Assembly (NCBI GenBank): GCA_028875125.1
Contig: JAPPGC010000019.1
Span: forward strand, 1 to 51,050
Origin: Bacteroidota bacterium
Lineage (GTDB): Bacteria; Bacteroidota; Rhodothermia; Rhodothermales; Bin80
Direction of reading: 5' to 3'
DNA: 51,050 nt
The notes under the pieces were generated by a model. That model did not search any database. It worked only from the letters and a program-made list of their open reading frames with translations, and was not told the DNA's origin. Of this stretch, positions 20,801 to 29,208 are shown one piece after another. A program made the position numbers and the translations under genes. Numbering within the stretch: position 1 is the stretch's first letter; every line of letters begins with the position of its first letter.

Positions 20801-22278
20801 AGTACCGCAAGCGGGGTATCATTACCCATGGCGCCCAAGGGTTCTTTACCCTTTTCTCCCATGGGAGCCATTAGCAGACGCAGGTCCTCCAGCGTGTACC
20901 CAAACATTTGTTGCCTGAGAAGCAATGAACCTTCCGTCGGCTTCGGTTCCGCGGGAGGAAGCGAAGCAAGCGTCCGCTGATGGTCATTCAACCACACACG
21001 ATATGGCGCACGTGAACAGATGCGGGCTTTGATTTCTTCATCCTCAATCACGCGCTTTTCCTCCAGGTCAACGAGAAACATGCGTCCAGGCTTGAGTCGG
21101 CCTTTCCGCAGTACGTTTGACTCGGGAATACCGCCAACGCCGGTTTCTGATGCTAGGACGACATAACCGTCCTTGGATATGTTGTAGCGTGAAGGGCGCA
21201 ATCCATTACGATCCAGTAGCGCTCCCGCATATCGACCATCTGTGAATGGAATGGTTGCCGGTCCATCCCATGGTTCCATCAGGTTACTGTGATACTGATA
21301 AAACGCCCTTTTTTCATCAGGCATGATCTCATTGTGCTCCCAAGCCTCTGGGATGAGCATCATCATCGAGTGGGGGAGTGAGCGGCCGGTATAGTAGAGC
21401 AGTTCAAGAACATTGTCGAGTGCCATAGAGTCACTCCCCCCCTCACGAATGATTGGAACGAGCTTGCGTGTATCCTCACCAAAACGCTCACTCCTGAACA
21501 TCACTTCGGCGGCATGCATCTGATTGATGTTTCCCCGGAGCGTATTGATCTCTCCATTGTGGCAGAGAAAACGGAACGGCTGTGCTAGTGACCACTCTGG
21601 AAAGGTGTTCGTACTGAATCTGGAATGCACCATGGCCAATGCACTCTTGAATCGCCTGGAGCTCAGATCCGGATAGTAGGCCGGAAGCTGTTCCGGCATG
21701 AGCATACCCTTATAGACAATGGTTTTTGCGGATAAGCTCGCGAAATAGCATCCATGAATCCTGCGTTCAAGAACACGCTGTTGAAATACTTTCCGAACAA
21801 GGTAGAACTGCCGTTCAAATGCATCCAGGGCAACGTCGCTGCTCCGCTGAACAAAGCACTGCCATATTGCCGGTTCGGTTATTTTTGCACCTGGTCCTAT
21901 GGACGTTGAATCGGTTGGAACCCGTCGCCAAGCTATGAATCCCACGCCCTCTGCTTTCAGGATATTTTCAACTAGCTGCTTACAGATTTTTTCATGACGG
22001 GGTGGGATAAACACCATCCCCACGCCATAGTCACCCGGTGCTGGCAGCGAAGAAACTTCATACTCGAAGAATGCATGGGGCAATTGTACCAGTATTCCCG
22101 CGCCATCGCCTGCAGTTTCGTCACAGCCGCATGCTCCCCTGTGATCCAGTTCCATGAGTATCTCAAGCCCATTTTTCACAATACCATGTGAGGGCGTCCC
22201 GTCTATACGACAATAGAGTCCTACTCCACACGCATCATGCTCAAATGCGGGATCATATAATCCTTGCTGTTTCGTCAT
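17821..22278 (-). CDS. gltB: Glutamate synthase large subunit
   Basis: GltB releases ammonia from glutamine and uses it to turn 2-oxoglutarate into glutamate. The protein opens with a short propeptide and the catalytic Cys in EHDACGVGLYC (Cys17 from the ATG at 22278), the Ntn-type glutaminase. Next come the central domain, the FMN synthase domain (KLVSEVGVGTVAAGVAKGKA, ISGTDGGTGASP) and the 3Fe-4S ligands in CIMMRKCHLNTC (around residues 1104-1115). A C-terminal beta-helix GXGXG domain ends the protein. Length is about 1485 aa, as expected. The upstream ATG at 22305 adds nine residues. It is the first gene of gltB-gltD and diverges from the outer-membrane gene at 22710. Confidence 0.97.
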   Translation of the reverse strand: MTKQQGLYDPAFEHDACGVGLYCRIDGTPSHGIVKNGLEILMELDHRGACGCDETAGDGAGILVQLPHAFFEYEVSSLPAPGDYGVGMVFIPPRHEKICKQLVENILKAEGVGFIAWRRVPTDSTSIGPGAKITEPAIWQCFVQRSSDVALDAFERQFYLVRKVFQQRVLERRIHGCYFASLSAKTIVYKGMLMPEQLPAYYPDLSSRRFKSALAMVHSRFSTNTFPEWSLAQPFRFLCHNGEINTLRGNINQMHAAEVMFRSERFGEDTRKLVPIIREGGSDSMALDNVLELLYYTGRSLPHSMMMLIPEAWEHNEIMPDEKRAFYQYHSNLMEPWDGPATIPFTDGRYAGALLDRNGLRPSRYNISKDGYVVLASETGVGGIPESNVLRKGRLKPGRMFLVDLEEKRVIEDEEIKARICSRAPYRVWLNDHQRTLASLPPAEPKPTEGSLLLRQQMFGYTLEDLRLLMAPMGEKGKEPLGAMGNDTPLAVLSDRPRLLYDYFKQLFAQVTNPPLDAIRESMVTSLALNLGSSGNLFTEGPWHCEKLRLHQPILTEADLASIETGIAGVATLNMCFQPGELSMALERLREEARRSISHGCSLIVLSDRDAGKDQLPIPALLATGAVHHYLIEKGLRLRCGLIVDSGEPREVHHFAMLIGYGAEAICPYVALSTVRRMALQGQLGEISAPDAEEYYIKAIGQGLLKVMSKMGISTLQSYRGAQIFEAIGLSSEVIDEYFCRTPSRIGGIGLKEITREIVMRHERAYPEKQVPGVYPLDVGGQYQWRRGGERHAFSPTAIANMQEAARTKSHRSYKAFADEIDRGAVNTLRGLLSFNYTKAIPVDIDEVVPWTEIVKSFKTGAMSNGSISGETHEALAIAMNSIGGKSNTGEGGEGPERYGKNNSRRSRIKQVASGRFGVTIEYLESADEIQIKMAQGAKPGEGGQLPGKKVYPWIAKLRHSTPYVGLISPPPHHDIYSIEDLAQLIHDLKNANPRARISVKLVSEVGVGTVAAGVAKGKADIVLISGTDGGTGASPQTSIMHAGLPWELGLSETHQTLVSHGLRSRIIVECDGQMKTGRDVAVAALLGADEFGFATAPLVALGCIMMRKCHLNTCPVGIATQDPELRKKFRGQPEHVVNYLHFVAEDLRKIMARLGVRTLAEMRGRVDLLKPRRNIKHWKARHLDLSRILVRPEVPEEFKAFAATQQDHGLEGALDHTLIALAKPTLHKREPVVADIQIRNINRTVGTMLSNAITQRFRTAPLPDDTVTFNCIGSAGQSFAAFACKGITFNIQGDANDYFGKGLSGAKLTIMPPPEATYVPHKNVTVGNVALYGATSGEAYIRGGAGERFCVRNSGVRAVVEAVGDHGCEYMTGGRVVVLGETGRNFAAGMSGGIAYVIDATQEFRRGRCNMESVELLPVEDEKDIAELRAMIENHFEYTGSRAAQWILKNWERALTEFIQVMPIEYRNALRRLASESDQLAVAA

Positions 22279-22305
22279 CTGTCCTAAACTCTGCTTCTGA
22301 GTCAA

Positions 22306-22709
22306 CTTCTATCCTCTGCCTTTCGAAGCCCGAATCCGCCGTTGACCGCTCACTAGAACCGAAAATGCCAAATGCACTCCAACCGGCGTCCTTTACCAAA
22401 TTCACGCTCCCTTTTGCAATGCAATAATATCGTGATTGTAGATAATTTGTTTCTTATTTAAAATTATTATGCAATAATGTCATATTATCCTTAATAAATT
22501 TGGTGTTTTCAACAAATTTACTTATTATTTTAGGCATGATCTAAACAGGGCTTCATCTTGACTGACAAATTCGCGGATTTTTAGTCTATTGCTGATCCTG
22601 CCTGTGTTATTGTGGCAAAATAGCGGATCACTCAGTATTTTTTAGCTTGTACCTAAAGTTTGACTCTTTGCAGAACTTCTTGTTACCTCTTCACACACCT
22701 ATCCCTTGC
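22306..22709. other. AT-rich divergent promoter region between gltB and the TorF-like gene
   Basis: Roughly 400 bases without a gene. The middle (about 22420-22540) is very AT-rich and contains ATGCAATAATRTC twice, at 22419-22431 and 22469-22481, exactly 50 bases apart. This suggests a regulator site or promoter-proximal curvature. Confidence 0.5.
22558..22587 (+). promoter_or_regulatory. Weak candidate promoter for the TorF-like gene
   Basis: TTGACT at 22558-22563 is followed after 18 bases by TAGTCT, a poor -10. The placement upstream of 22710 is reasonable, but the leader would be over 110 bases. Confidence 0.25.
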
Positions 22710-23423
22710 ATGATGACCAAGCACTTTCCTTTACACACATTCATGATGCTGGTGGTCCTGGTTTCCACGCCATTACTAACCAACGCCCAATCTATCGGAT
22801 TCGGGGCGGATTTCTACAACCGCTATGTATGGCGCGGGTATGACTTCGGGGATTCATTCAGTGTCCAGCCTGGCCTTGCCTTCACTGCGGGAAATTTTGA
22901 ACTCGGAACTTGGGGATCATATTCCATTAGTGCCGACGGCGCCAGGGCAAATGAGCACGACCTGTACGCCACCTACAGCTTCGACCTGGGCAGTACTACC
23001 AGTCTGGCACTCACCGTCACAGACTACTATTTCCCAACCGATAGCGACTGGCTTAATTTTGACGGTGACGGTGAAGGAGCACACTGGATAGAATTAATGG
23101 GCGCGGTAACGCTCCCCGAATCCTTCCCGGTGACCCTTTCAGCAGCCTTTATGGTCCATAATGACCCTGACAATTCCCTTTATCTGGAAGGGGCACTCCC
23201 GTTCAGCCTAGGAGATGTAGAGTTGGGGCTCACGCTTGGCGTCGTTGCGGGGATGAGTGGTTTTTACGGCGTAGAAAGCACTTCTCTGGTGAACATGGGC
23301 CTATCTGCCAGTAAGGATCTGCAAATCACTGAGCAGTTTTCGCTTCCTCTGTCTGCTGCCTACATCATGAATCCGACAACTGAAAAAACCTATCTCGTCT
23401 TCGGATTTTCTCTCAGTCCTTGA
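22710..23423 (+). CDS. TorF-family putative outer-membrane porin
   Basis: An exported beta-rich protein of about 237 aa. From the ATG at 22710 (MMTKHFPLHTFMMLVVLV) there is a signal peptide ending near TNAQ. The mature start GFGADFYNRYVWRGYDFGD is characteristic of the TorF / Gcw_chp putative porin family (a Y-WRG motif after the first strand). It continues with alternating strands to a C-terminal YLVFGFSLSP that ends like an outer-membrane barrel. In other genomes such proteins often sit near nitrogen-assimilation genes; here it diverges from gltB. The actual substrate is unknown. Confidence 0.75.
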   Translation: MMTKHFPLHTFMMLVVLVSTPLLTNAQSIGFGADFYNRYVWRGYDFGDSFSVQPGLAFTAGNFELGTWGSYSISADGARANEHDLYATYSFDLGSTTSLALTVTDYYFPTDSDWLNFDGDGEGAHWIELMGAVTLPESFPVTLSAAFMVHNDPDNSLYLEGALPFSLGDVELGLTLGVVAGMSGFYGVESTSLVNMGLSASKDLQITEQFSLPLSAAYIMNPTTEKTYLVFGFSLSP

Positions 23424-24148
23424 GCTCCTGAAGAAAAAATAGCTATCACCAGGTTCCGCAGCGTTCAGAGTGAAGCTGGTGATTAACTGTCTGAGCGAAA
23501 AACAGCTGGTGGCAGTATTCCACCAAAAAGGACGCTCCCGAAGAATTACGGATACGTCATACAGCCCGCGATGGAACGGGGGCGGCAGTATTCTGCCTAG
23601 GTATTGACATATTGGCGTGTATTAAAGGATCCCGTGACTTACTCTTGATTCCTTCCCATTCTGGATGATCTGATGACTGCCGAGGGCGGCAGACGATAGC
23701 CGAAGCCGCTGCCAGGTAAGCACTTCCACATCCTGACCACGTCAACTTAGCAAATGTATATGCGCTCTAGTAGTACTACCTTCTGGAGTCACTGTGCCCG
23801 ATACAGGAACAACCCATTACGGTGCCGATCGAATTCCTAGCCATGGAATATCCCGTTGCTGTAGACGCCAATATAGACCGCATTATCCATACTACCGACT
23901 AAGTGATGCCATGGCCACAAACCGGATGAGTTAAGGGCTGTTTTTGATCTAACAACCGTCGGAGACTGTACAAACGAAAAGCATCTGCGAAGGAAATGTG
24001 TCATGAACAATTACTCCAGAGCCTCGCTGGTCATAACGTTGATTGACGGCTTGCATCGTAATGTTCATTAACCGAGATTGGTCAGGACCCTATACCGTAT
24101 AAAGCACCGGCTTTGTGTATATGGAGGCTTATTGAATTTACTACATCA
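23424..24148. other. Gene-free region upstream of the SpoIIE gene
   Basis: About 725 bases without a recognisable gene. A perfect 8-base inverted repeat (ATCACCAG at 23445-23452, CTGGTGAT at 23476-23483) follows the TorF-like gene but lacks a T-run. A 22-codon frame with an AGGAA ribosome-like site starts at 24003; I cannot tell whether it is real. Confidence 0.4.
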
Positions 24149-25212
24149 ATGGTAGATACAATTATTTCCCGAGCATCAAGACCACCGGTCCCCTTGCGAA
24201 ATCATTTGTCTCGCAGGGAAATATTCGACAGATACCGTCGAACAACAGGTGCAGCTGAGCGCACCCACGGGCAAATCATCTATCTGAAAAATCAAGGCAA
24301 GTCCATCAATGACATCATTAACATCACCGGGTACAATGAGAAATGGGTTAGAAACATCGTCCTTCGCTACAATCAGGAAGGCCCGGATAAGTTTATCAAA
24401 GATGAGAGTCTCCCAACCGAAATAAAAGCGGAATACCTGCGTAAGTCCAATGAGTTGAATACTGCGCGCCAGGCACAGCAGGAAATGCTCGCTGCAAGGA
24501 TTCCTTCTCATCCCGAGTTGGAGATTGATGCATTCCTGAAAACAGCTACCGAAGTTAGCGGTGACTATTACGATTTTTCTCTTTGCGAAGACGGCAAACT
24601 CACCATCGCAGTCGGAGATGCAACCGGCCATGGTACCACTGCCGGAATGATGGTCGCTGCAACCAAAGCACTCTTCAAAGTCCTGTCTACCGAATCAAAT
24701 CTGCGGAATATTATTCGGCGCATGTCAGAAACTCTAAAGAGCCTGAACCTGCGTAACACGTATATGCACCTCACGCTCGCCCGCTATGAAAAGGGTGTGC
24801 TGCGGCTAATCGTAGCAGGCATGCCCCCGTTCTGGTATACCGGGCAGCAACCCAAACAATTGAGGACATCGTCCTTAAAGGCATGCCGCTGGGAAGCTTC
24901 ACAGAGTTCCCGTACGAAGAGTTTACCATACACCTTGAAGCCGGGGATACGGTACTGCTCATGAGTGACGGACTGCTTGAACTCTTGAGCCCATGTGGTG
25001 ACATGCTTCAGCTTGACCGCATAAGACGAATCTTTGCCGAAGCAGGCAACCGCTCCCCCAGTGAAGTTATTGTCCATCTCCGAAAGGCCGGGCTCGCCTG
25101 GAGGGCAGAAAGAGCGCTCAATGATGATGTTACTTTGCTGGTACTCAAGCGAAGGCTGAATCAGCGAACAGAAAACCCAGCCGCTACTGCGACGGAGTCG
25201 AAAACCTCGTAA
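24149..25212 (+). pseudogene. HTH-SpoIIE (PP2C-type) phosphatase, frameshifted
   Basis: The intact form would be a serine phosphatase of the RsbU/SpoIIE kind, with an unusual N-terminal helix-turn-helix resembling the DNA-binding head of IS630-type transposases (residues about 30-85: LKNQGKSINDIINITGYNEK, then VRNIVLRYNQEG). A short coiled linker (ELNTARQAQQEMLAARIP) leads to the catalytic domain with TEVSGDYYDF, VGDATGHGTTAGMM and, after the break, LLMSDGLLEL and NDDVTLLVLK. Between about 24845 and 24865 one base is missing relative to a continuous protein. Frame 2 reads GQQPKQLRTSS and soon ends; frame 1 resumes at IEDIVLKGMPLGSF. Either the gene is inactive or the assembly has a one-base error. 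The 3' end overlaps the convergent lipoprotein gene by 52 bases. Confidence 0.8.
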
Positions 25213-26003
25213 TAGAAGGACGCTTCATAACCCGCTCCTACATACCCAAAACCATTCTCCACATTGGAAAATGTACCCGGTTCGATCAGCACGTCGTGCG
25301 AGAATACATTTCCCGGAGGTATCCAATCTCCACTGGAAACAAGCACGATCTGCTCAATTGCTTTGAGCCTTGCATCACTGGTAGATCCAGTAGCACGAAA
25401 GATCTCACGGAATACCTCGCGAACATCTGCATAAACGAGTACTGTGGCAATCTGCCCGTGCTCACTACGCACTTGATCGTTCGGATACTCAAATGTAAAT
25501 GTCCCCCTGTTGGTATGATAGCGAACACGAATGTTGTTCAATCTGGGGGCATTCTGCCATAGAATCGGTAGATGTACAAAACCCGGTGTGATCCTTGGAT
25601 TCACCAGCTCTGGGATTGATTCGGGAGGCATCTGGACCTCAACCGCAGACATTGCACCATCCGAACGCACTAGTTCAAGTCGATGACGCTCTTCAAAGTC
25701 CGGGCGAAAACGTGCCCAGAATACATGCCCAAAATTATGCCGGCCAAATTGAATAACTGAATCCCTCCATGTATAGACTTCCCCGGTATGCAAATTCCTG
25801 GAGGTAACGCTTGCATCGAGCTGATTTGGTCGTACAACATCAATCGTCTGGTCGATCGCGTATACCCGCACAGCCTGGGTATCCGAACGTACGCTCAAAT
25901 GCCCATACACCGTGTATGCACGTTCGGTACCCAGTACAACATCTACGCTTTCGTCACAGGCACCAAGTACCAGGGCCGATACCAGAAGCCAGAATCGAAT
26001 CAT
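25161..26003 (-). CDS. DUF4249-like lipoprotein paired with a TonB receptor
   Basis: A 280-aa lipoprotein with lipobox VLGAC (lipidated Cys near residue 16). The body is predicted to be mostly beta and resembles the DUF4249 group that accompanies TonB-dependent receptors in Bacteroidota, probably as a surface or periplasmic partner in uptake. The resemblance is mainly by context, length and the start; sequence motifs are weak. Its ATG overlaps the receptor stop by four bases (26000-26003), so the two are translated together. The last 52 bases overlap the convergent SpoIIE gene. Substrate unknown. Confidence 0.65.
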   Translation of the reverse strand: MIRFWLLVSALVLGACDESVDVVLGTERAYTVYGHLSVRSDTQAVRVYAIDQTIDVVRPNQLDASVTSRNLHTGEVYTWRDSVIQFGRHNFGHVFWARFRPDFEERHRLELVRSDGAMSAVEVQMPPESIPELVNPRITPGFVHLPILWQNAPRLNNIRVRYHTNRGTFTFEYPNDQVRSEHGQIATVLVYADVREVFREIFRATGSTSDARLKAIEQIVLVSSGDWIPPGNVFSHDVLIEPGTFSNVENGFGYVGAGYEASFYYEVFDSVAVAAGFSVR

Positions 26004-28252
26004 GGCAAATCAACCTTTATCCCGACAGATGGAATGAGCGGTAACTGGTCAGACCGCTCAAGTGTAAAAACATCCAGATAGAATACATTGGCACGATCGT
26101 ACACATTGATCACGCTTGCTTGAAGTGTTACCCGTGAGAAACCTACCTGGAACGCGCGATTTACGGAAGCATCCAGCCGATGATAGGCCGGCAAAACCCC
26201 GTTAAATGGACGCTCATATATCACACGTCGCTCGCCCGCCTCGGTAAATACATCAACGGAACCATCCATGAGCAGAAACCCATCAAATCCATAGGCCCGA
26301 TTAAACGGGCGCCCCGACCCAAACTGCCATCGAAGCGAAACATCAAATCCGTAGATACTTGTCGAAAACATCGCATTTATCTGATGCCTCCGGTCATGTG
26401 CAGGACGGAATTTGTAGACAACCTCGTTAAACCAGTGGACCAGTTCAGATTGCATGGCTTCATACTCCGTGGAAGCCAAACCATAGTTGATATAGGCGTA
26501 ATAGGGGGCACGCGAATACTCCAAACGCAGATCAAGCCCCAGTACACGCCCGTCTGCCTGCTGGAGCTTGGTAGTCAGACGCGGACGAGCAGTCCATTCG
26601 GCGATATACAAATTTCTCATGCGTTTGTAGTACGCATCCGTCACAACGGTCACCCCCTCAGCAAGCACCCTCCTGTATCCCAATATAACATGCAGAGCCC
26701 GCGGGATATCTCCTACTGGTACGGCAGTCCATGCTGTAAACACGCTGGCTGCATCTCTTCGATCATTTATACCAACGAGTTCTTGATGGTACAGCCCTGC
26801 TGCCGCGCTGAGTTCATTATTGCCCAAGATAGTTTTTGCGCGCAGCCGAGGTTCAAACAGCAAGCGGCTCTTGCTGGGAAAATGATGAATCCTCAAACCA
26901 GGCGAAATAGATGTGCCGGAGGTGAATTTGAATTCGGGAGCAGCGTATATGCCTGCCTCGGTTACGTACTCGGTTTTTAGGTCAAGATTTTGATATAGCC
27001 CGCCCAATTCACTCTTAAGTGTCAACGAACGTGCAAAGAGTCCCCAATGCAGATCACCTCTATGAGAGTAGTGAGTAACATTCGCTTCCATGTTGATCCG
27101 ACTGGTGCTCGAGGTCCTGATCAGATCTTCGCTTGGGCCCAACTGCATGGTGTGACCCGACCATGACATCAGAAACTCTGCCAAGACCGGCAGATTGCCC
27201 GGTAAGAACAGATAGCGTCCACCCACAGCGTCATTCCACCACCGAACTTCATCCGGGGCACCAATGCCTCTCGTCCCTCCTACATTTCCGCGATCATAGG
27301 TTTTGATCGCACTGAATGAAACACGGCCATGTCGGTTGGGTCTTCCGTGAATCTTGGCAAACAGGTCGTGGAAGAGCAATGGGATATCCTGCCCAATCAC
27401 GTTTGCCGCAGCATCTTCTACAACTGACTGCCGCGCGGAGGCAATCATCGTGAAACGCCCTCCCGGCACAATTGGCCCTTCTACGTGGGTGCCCACAAGA
27501 AATGGGGAAACCGAACCAGAGGCGGCGAACCGGCTGCTATTGCCATTGCGACTCCAGGCATCCACTACGCTGGAAATTCTTCCTCCAAACTGCGGACCGA
27601 ACCCGCCTGCATGTAAGTCTACACTCCGCAATACTTCCGATGGGAAAGCCGTGTAGTAGCTGAGAATATGAAAAGGCTGGTAGATCAGCATCCCATCGAG
27701 CAACACCAAGTTCTGTGTTGGCTCACCGCCCCGAACATAGAACTGCCCTCCCTGATCCCCCACAAGTACGACACCGGGCAATGTAGAAAGATAGGCTGAC
27801 AGATCAGCTGTAATCTCCGGCATCGGAACACGTTCAATTGCAGCGGGAGTAATGCGTTCGGTGCCTGCACTCAGCAAAGTCGTACTTCCGCCTGCATTGT
27901 CGACGATTGTCAACTGCTGTAACACTAATTCATCTTCTTCCAATACAATGTCCAACTGATGTATCTCCTGGCCCGGCCCAATATCCAGGGAATCGACGTA
28001 AGTAACGTATCCTACATATGAGGTCCGTAGAACATATCTACCCGGTGTCAGGCGTGGTAACAGATAGAAACCGTCACTGTCCGTTGCGGCACCAAACGAG
28101 AATTCCCCCTCTCCATACAAGACCACGTTCACGCCCTCCAAGGGCTCGCCGCTAATGACCTCCGTAACAAACCCACGCAAAACCTGCGAAGCTGCGGGCA
28201 GAGCCGAACATATCGCAAGCAGCAATAAACAGAAGAATCGGCACATAGCCAA
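26000..28252 (-). CDS. TonB-dependent outer-membrane receptor
   Basis: A 750-aa receptor for energised uptake across the outer membrane. It has a signal peptide (MAMCRFFCLLLLAICSALPA), a carboxypeptidase-like regulatory domain (residues about 25-110: LRGFVTEVISGEPLEGVNVV, GFYLLPRLTPGRYVLR) and a plug domain (LSTLPGVVLVGDQGGQFYVR, then GGEPTQNLVLLDGMLIY). A 22-strand-type barrel follows to the C-terminus. No STN domain is present, unlike the receptor at 45798. It starts 83 bases from the divergent folD and is coupled to the downstream lipoprotein. The ligand cannot be told from sequence. Confidence 0.9.
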   Translation of the reverse strand: MAMCRFFCLLLLAICSALPAASQVLRGFVTEVISGEPLEGVNVVLYGEGEFSFGAATDSDGFYLLPRLTPGRYVLRTSYVGYVTYVDSLDIGPGQEIHQLDIVLEEDELVLQQLTIVDNAGGSTTLLSAGTERITPAAIERVPMPEITADLSAYLSTLPGVVLVGDQGGQFYVRGGEPTQNLVLLDGMLIYQPFHILSYYTAFPSEVLRSVDLHAGGFGPQFGGRISSVVDAWSRNGNSSRFAASGSVSPFLVGTHVEGPIVPGGRFTMIASARQSVVEDAAANVIGQDIPLLFHDLFAKIHGRPNRHGRVSFSAIKTYDRGNVGGTRGIGAPDEVRWWNDAVGGRYLFLPGNLPVLAEFLMSWSGHTMQLGPSEDLIRTSSTSRINMEANVTHYSHRGDLHWGLFARSLTLKSELGGLYQNLDLKTEYVTEAGIYAAPEFKFTSGTSISPGLRIHHFPSKSRLLFEPRLRAKTILGNNELSAAAGLYHQELVGINDRRDAASVFTAWTAVPVGDIPRALHVILGYRRVLAEGVTVVTDAYYKRMRNLYIAEWTARPRLTTKLQQADGRVLGLDLRLEYSRAPYYAYINYGLASTEYEAMQSELVHWFNEVVYKFRPAHDRRHQINAMFSTSIYGFDVSLRWQFGSGRPFNRAYGFDGFLLMDGSVDVFTEAGERRVIYERPFNGVLPAYHRLDASVNRAFQVGFSRVTLQASVINVYDRANVFYLDVFTLERSDQLPLIPSVGIKVDLP

Positions 28253-28335
28253 GCTGGAACGTAGCCTCTAAATTGTTACCATCTTGGACCTTGAGCGTTC
28301 AATAGGGTATCTTCCACCAACAAACTCTATTCACC

Positions 28336-29208
28336 GTGGCTATAATAATTGACGGCAAGGCCATCGCTGCCGAAGTACGCAGTGAAGTGCGAGAAGATGT
28401 TGCAAGATGGACCTCTGAAGGACATGCTCCCCCCTATCTCGCGGTGATACTGGTAGGCAATAACCCTGCGTCAGCTTCATACGTACGGGGAAAGATCAAG
28501 GCGAGTCAGGATGTCGGAATTGCAGGCGACACGTTAAAGTTTGACGCGAGCATATCCGAAAAGGCCCTGCTCTCTGTCATTCAGGACTTAAATGACAGCC
28601 CTCATGTGAGTGGAATACTGGTACAGTTACCACTGCCTGATCACCTTGATTCGTCACGAATCATTGCTGCTCTGAACCCGGATAAAGATGTAGACGGTCT
28701 GCATACCATGAATGCCGGTCGGCTGGTTACCGATTCTCAAGGCTTTGTGCCGTGCACGCCAGCCGGAATTGTAGAACTGCTGCTCCGCTCGAACATTCGC
28801 ACGGAAGGACAGCATGCCGTGATTCTTGGGCGATCAAACTTAGTCGGTCGCCCGTTGGCGAGCCTGCTACTGCGCAAACAATACAACGCAACGGTTACCG
28901 TTTGCCACAGCAGGACAAAAAATCTACCCGAAATTTGCCGAACAGCCGAGATCCTGGTGGCTGCAATTGGTCGCACCCATTTTGTGTCCGCCGAAATGGT
29001 CAAGCCAGGGGCAGCAATTATCGACGTGGGAATCAACAGGGTTGAAGACTCTACACGTAAAAGAGGATATTATCTTACTGGTGATGTGGACTACAACGCG
29101 GCTAAAGAATTGGCTGGCTACATTACTCCGGTTCCAGGTGGTGTAGGACCCATGACCATCGGCATGCTCTTGAAGAACACAATGACCGCTGCAAAATTGC
29201 TTGGCTGA
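28336..29208 (+). CDS. folD: Bifunctional methylene-THF dehydrogenase/cyclohydrolase
   Basis: FolD interconverts 5,10-methylene-THF and 10-formyl-THF, supplying one-carbon units for purines and formyl-Met. Start is GTG at 28336 (protein MAIIIDGKAIAAEVR). Motifs are AVILVGNNPASASYVRGKIK with the catalytic Tyr and Lys, GILVQLPLPDHLD, NPDKDVDGLH, VILGRSNLVGRPLA (NADP loop) and the C-terminal ITPVPGGVGPMTIGMLLKNT. Length of 290 aa is normal. Its TGA overlaps the MscS start as TGATG, so the channel is likely translated by re-initiation. Confidence 0.97.
   Translation: MAIIIDGKAIAAEVRSEVREDVARWTSEGHAPPYLAVILVGNNPASASYVRGKIKASQDVGIAGDTLKFDASISEKALLSVIQDLNDSPHVSGILVQLPLPDHLDSSRIIAALNPDKDVDGLHTMNAGRLVTDSQGFVPCTPAGIVELLLRSNIRTEGQHAVILGRSNLVGRPLASLLLRKQYNATVTVCHSRTKNLPEICRTAEILVAAIGRTHFVSAEMVKPGAAIIDVGINRVEDSTRKRGYYLTGDVDYNAAKELAGYITPVPGGVGPMTIGMLLKNTMTAAKLLG

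Noticed and set aside
23445..23483. Terminator after the TorF-like gene
   Set aside because: The 8-bp stem has a 23-base loop and no T-run, so it does not meet the form of an intrinsic terminator.
24845..24865. Programmed -1 frameshift in the SpoIIE gene at CCCAAAC
   Set aside because: The heptamer has the right letters but the wrong phase: the zero frame reads CCC AAA CAA rather than xxC CCA AAC. No stimulatory hairpin is obvious, so mutation or a sequence error is more likely.
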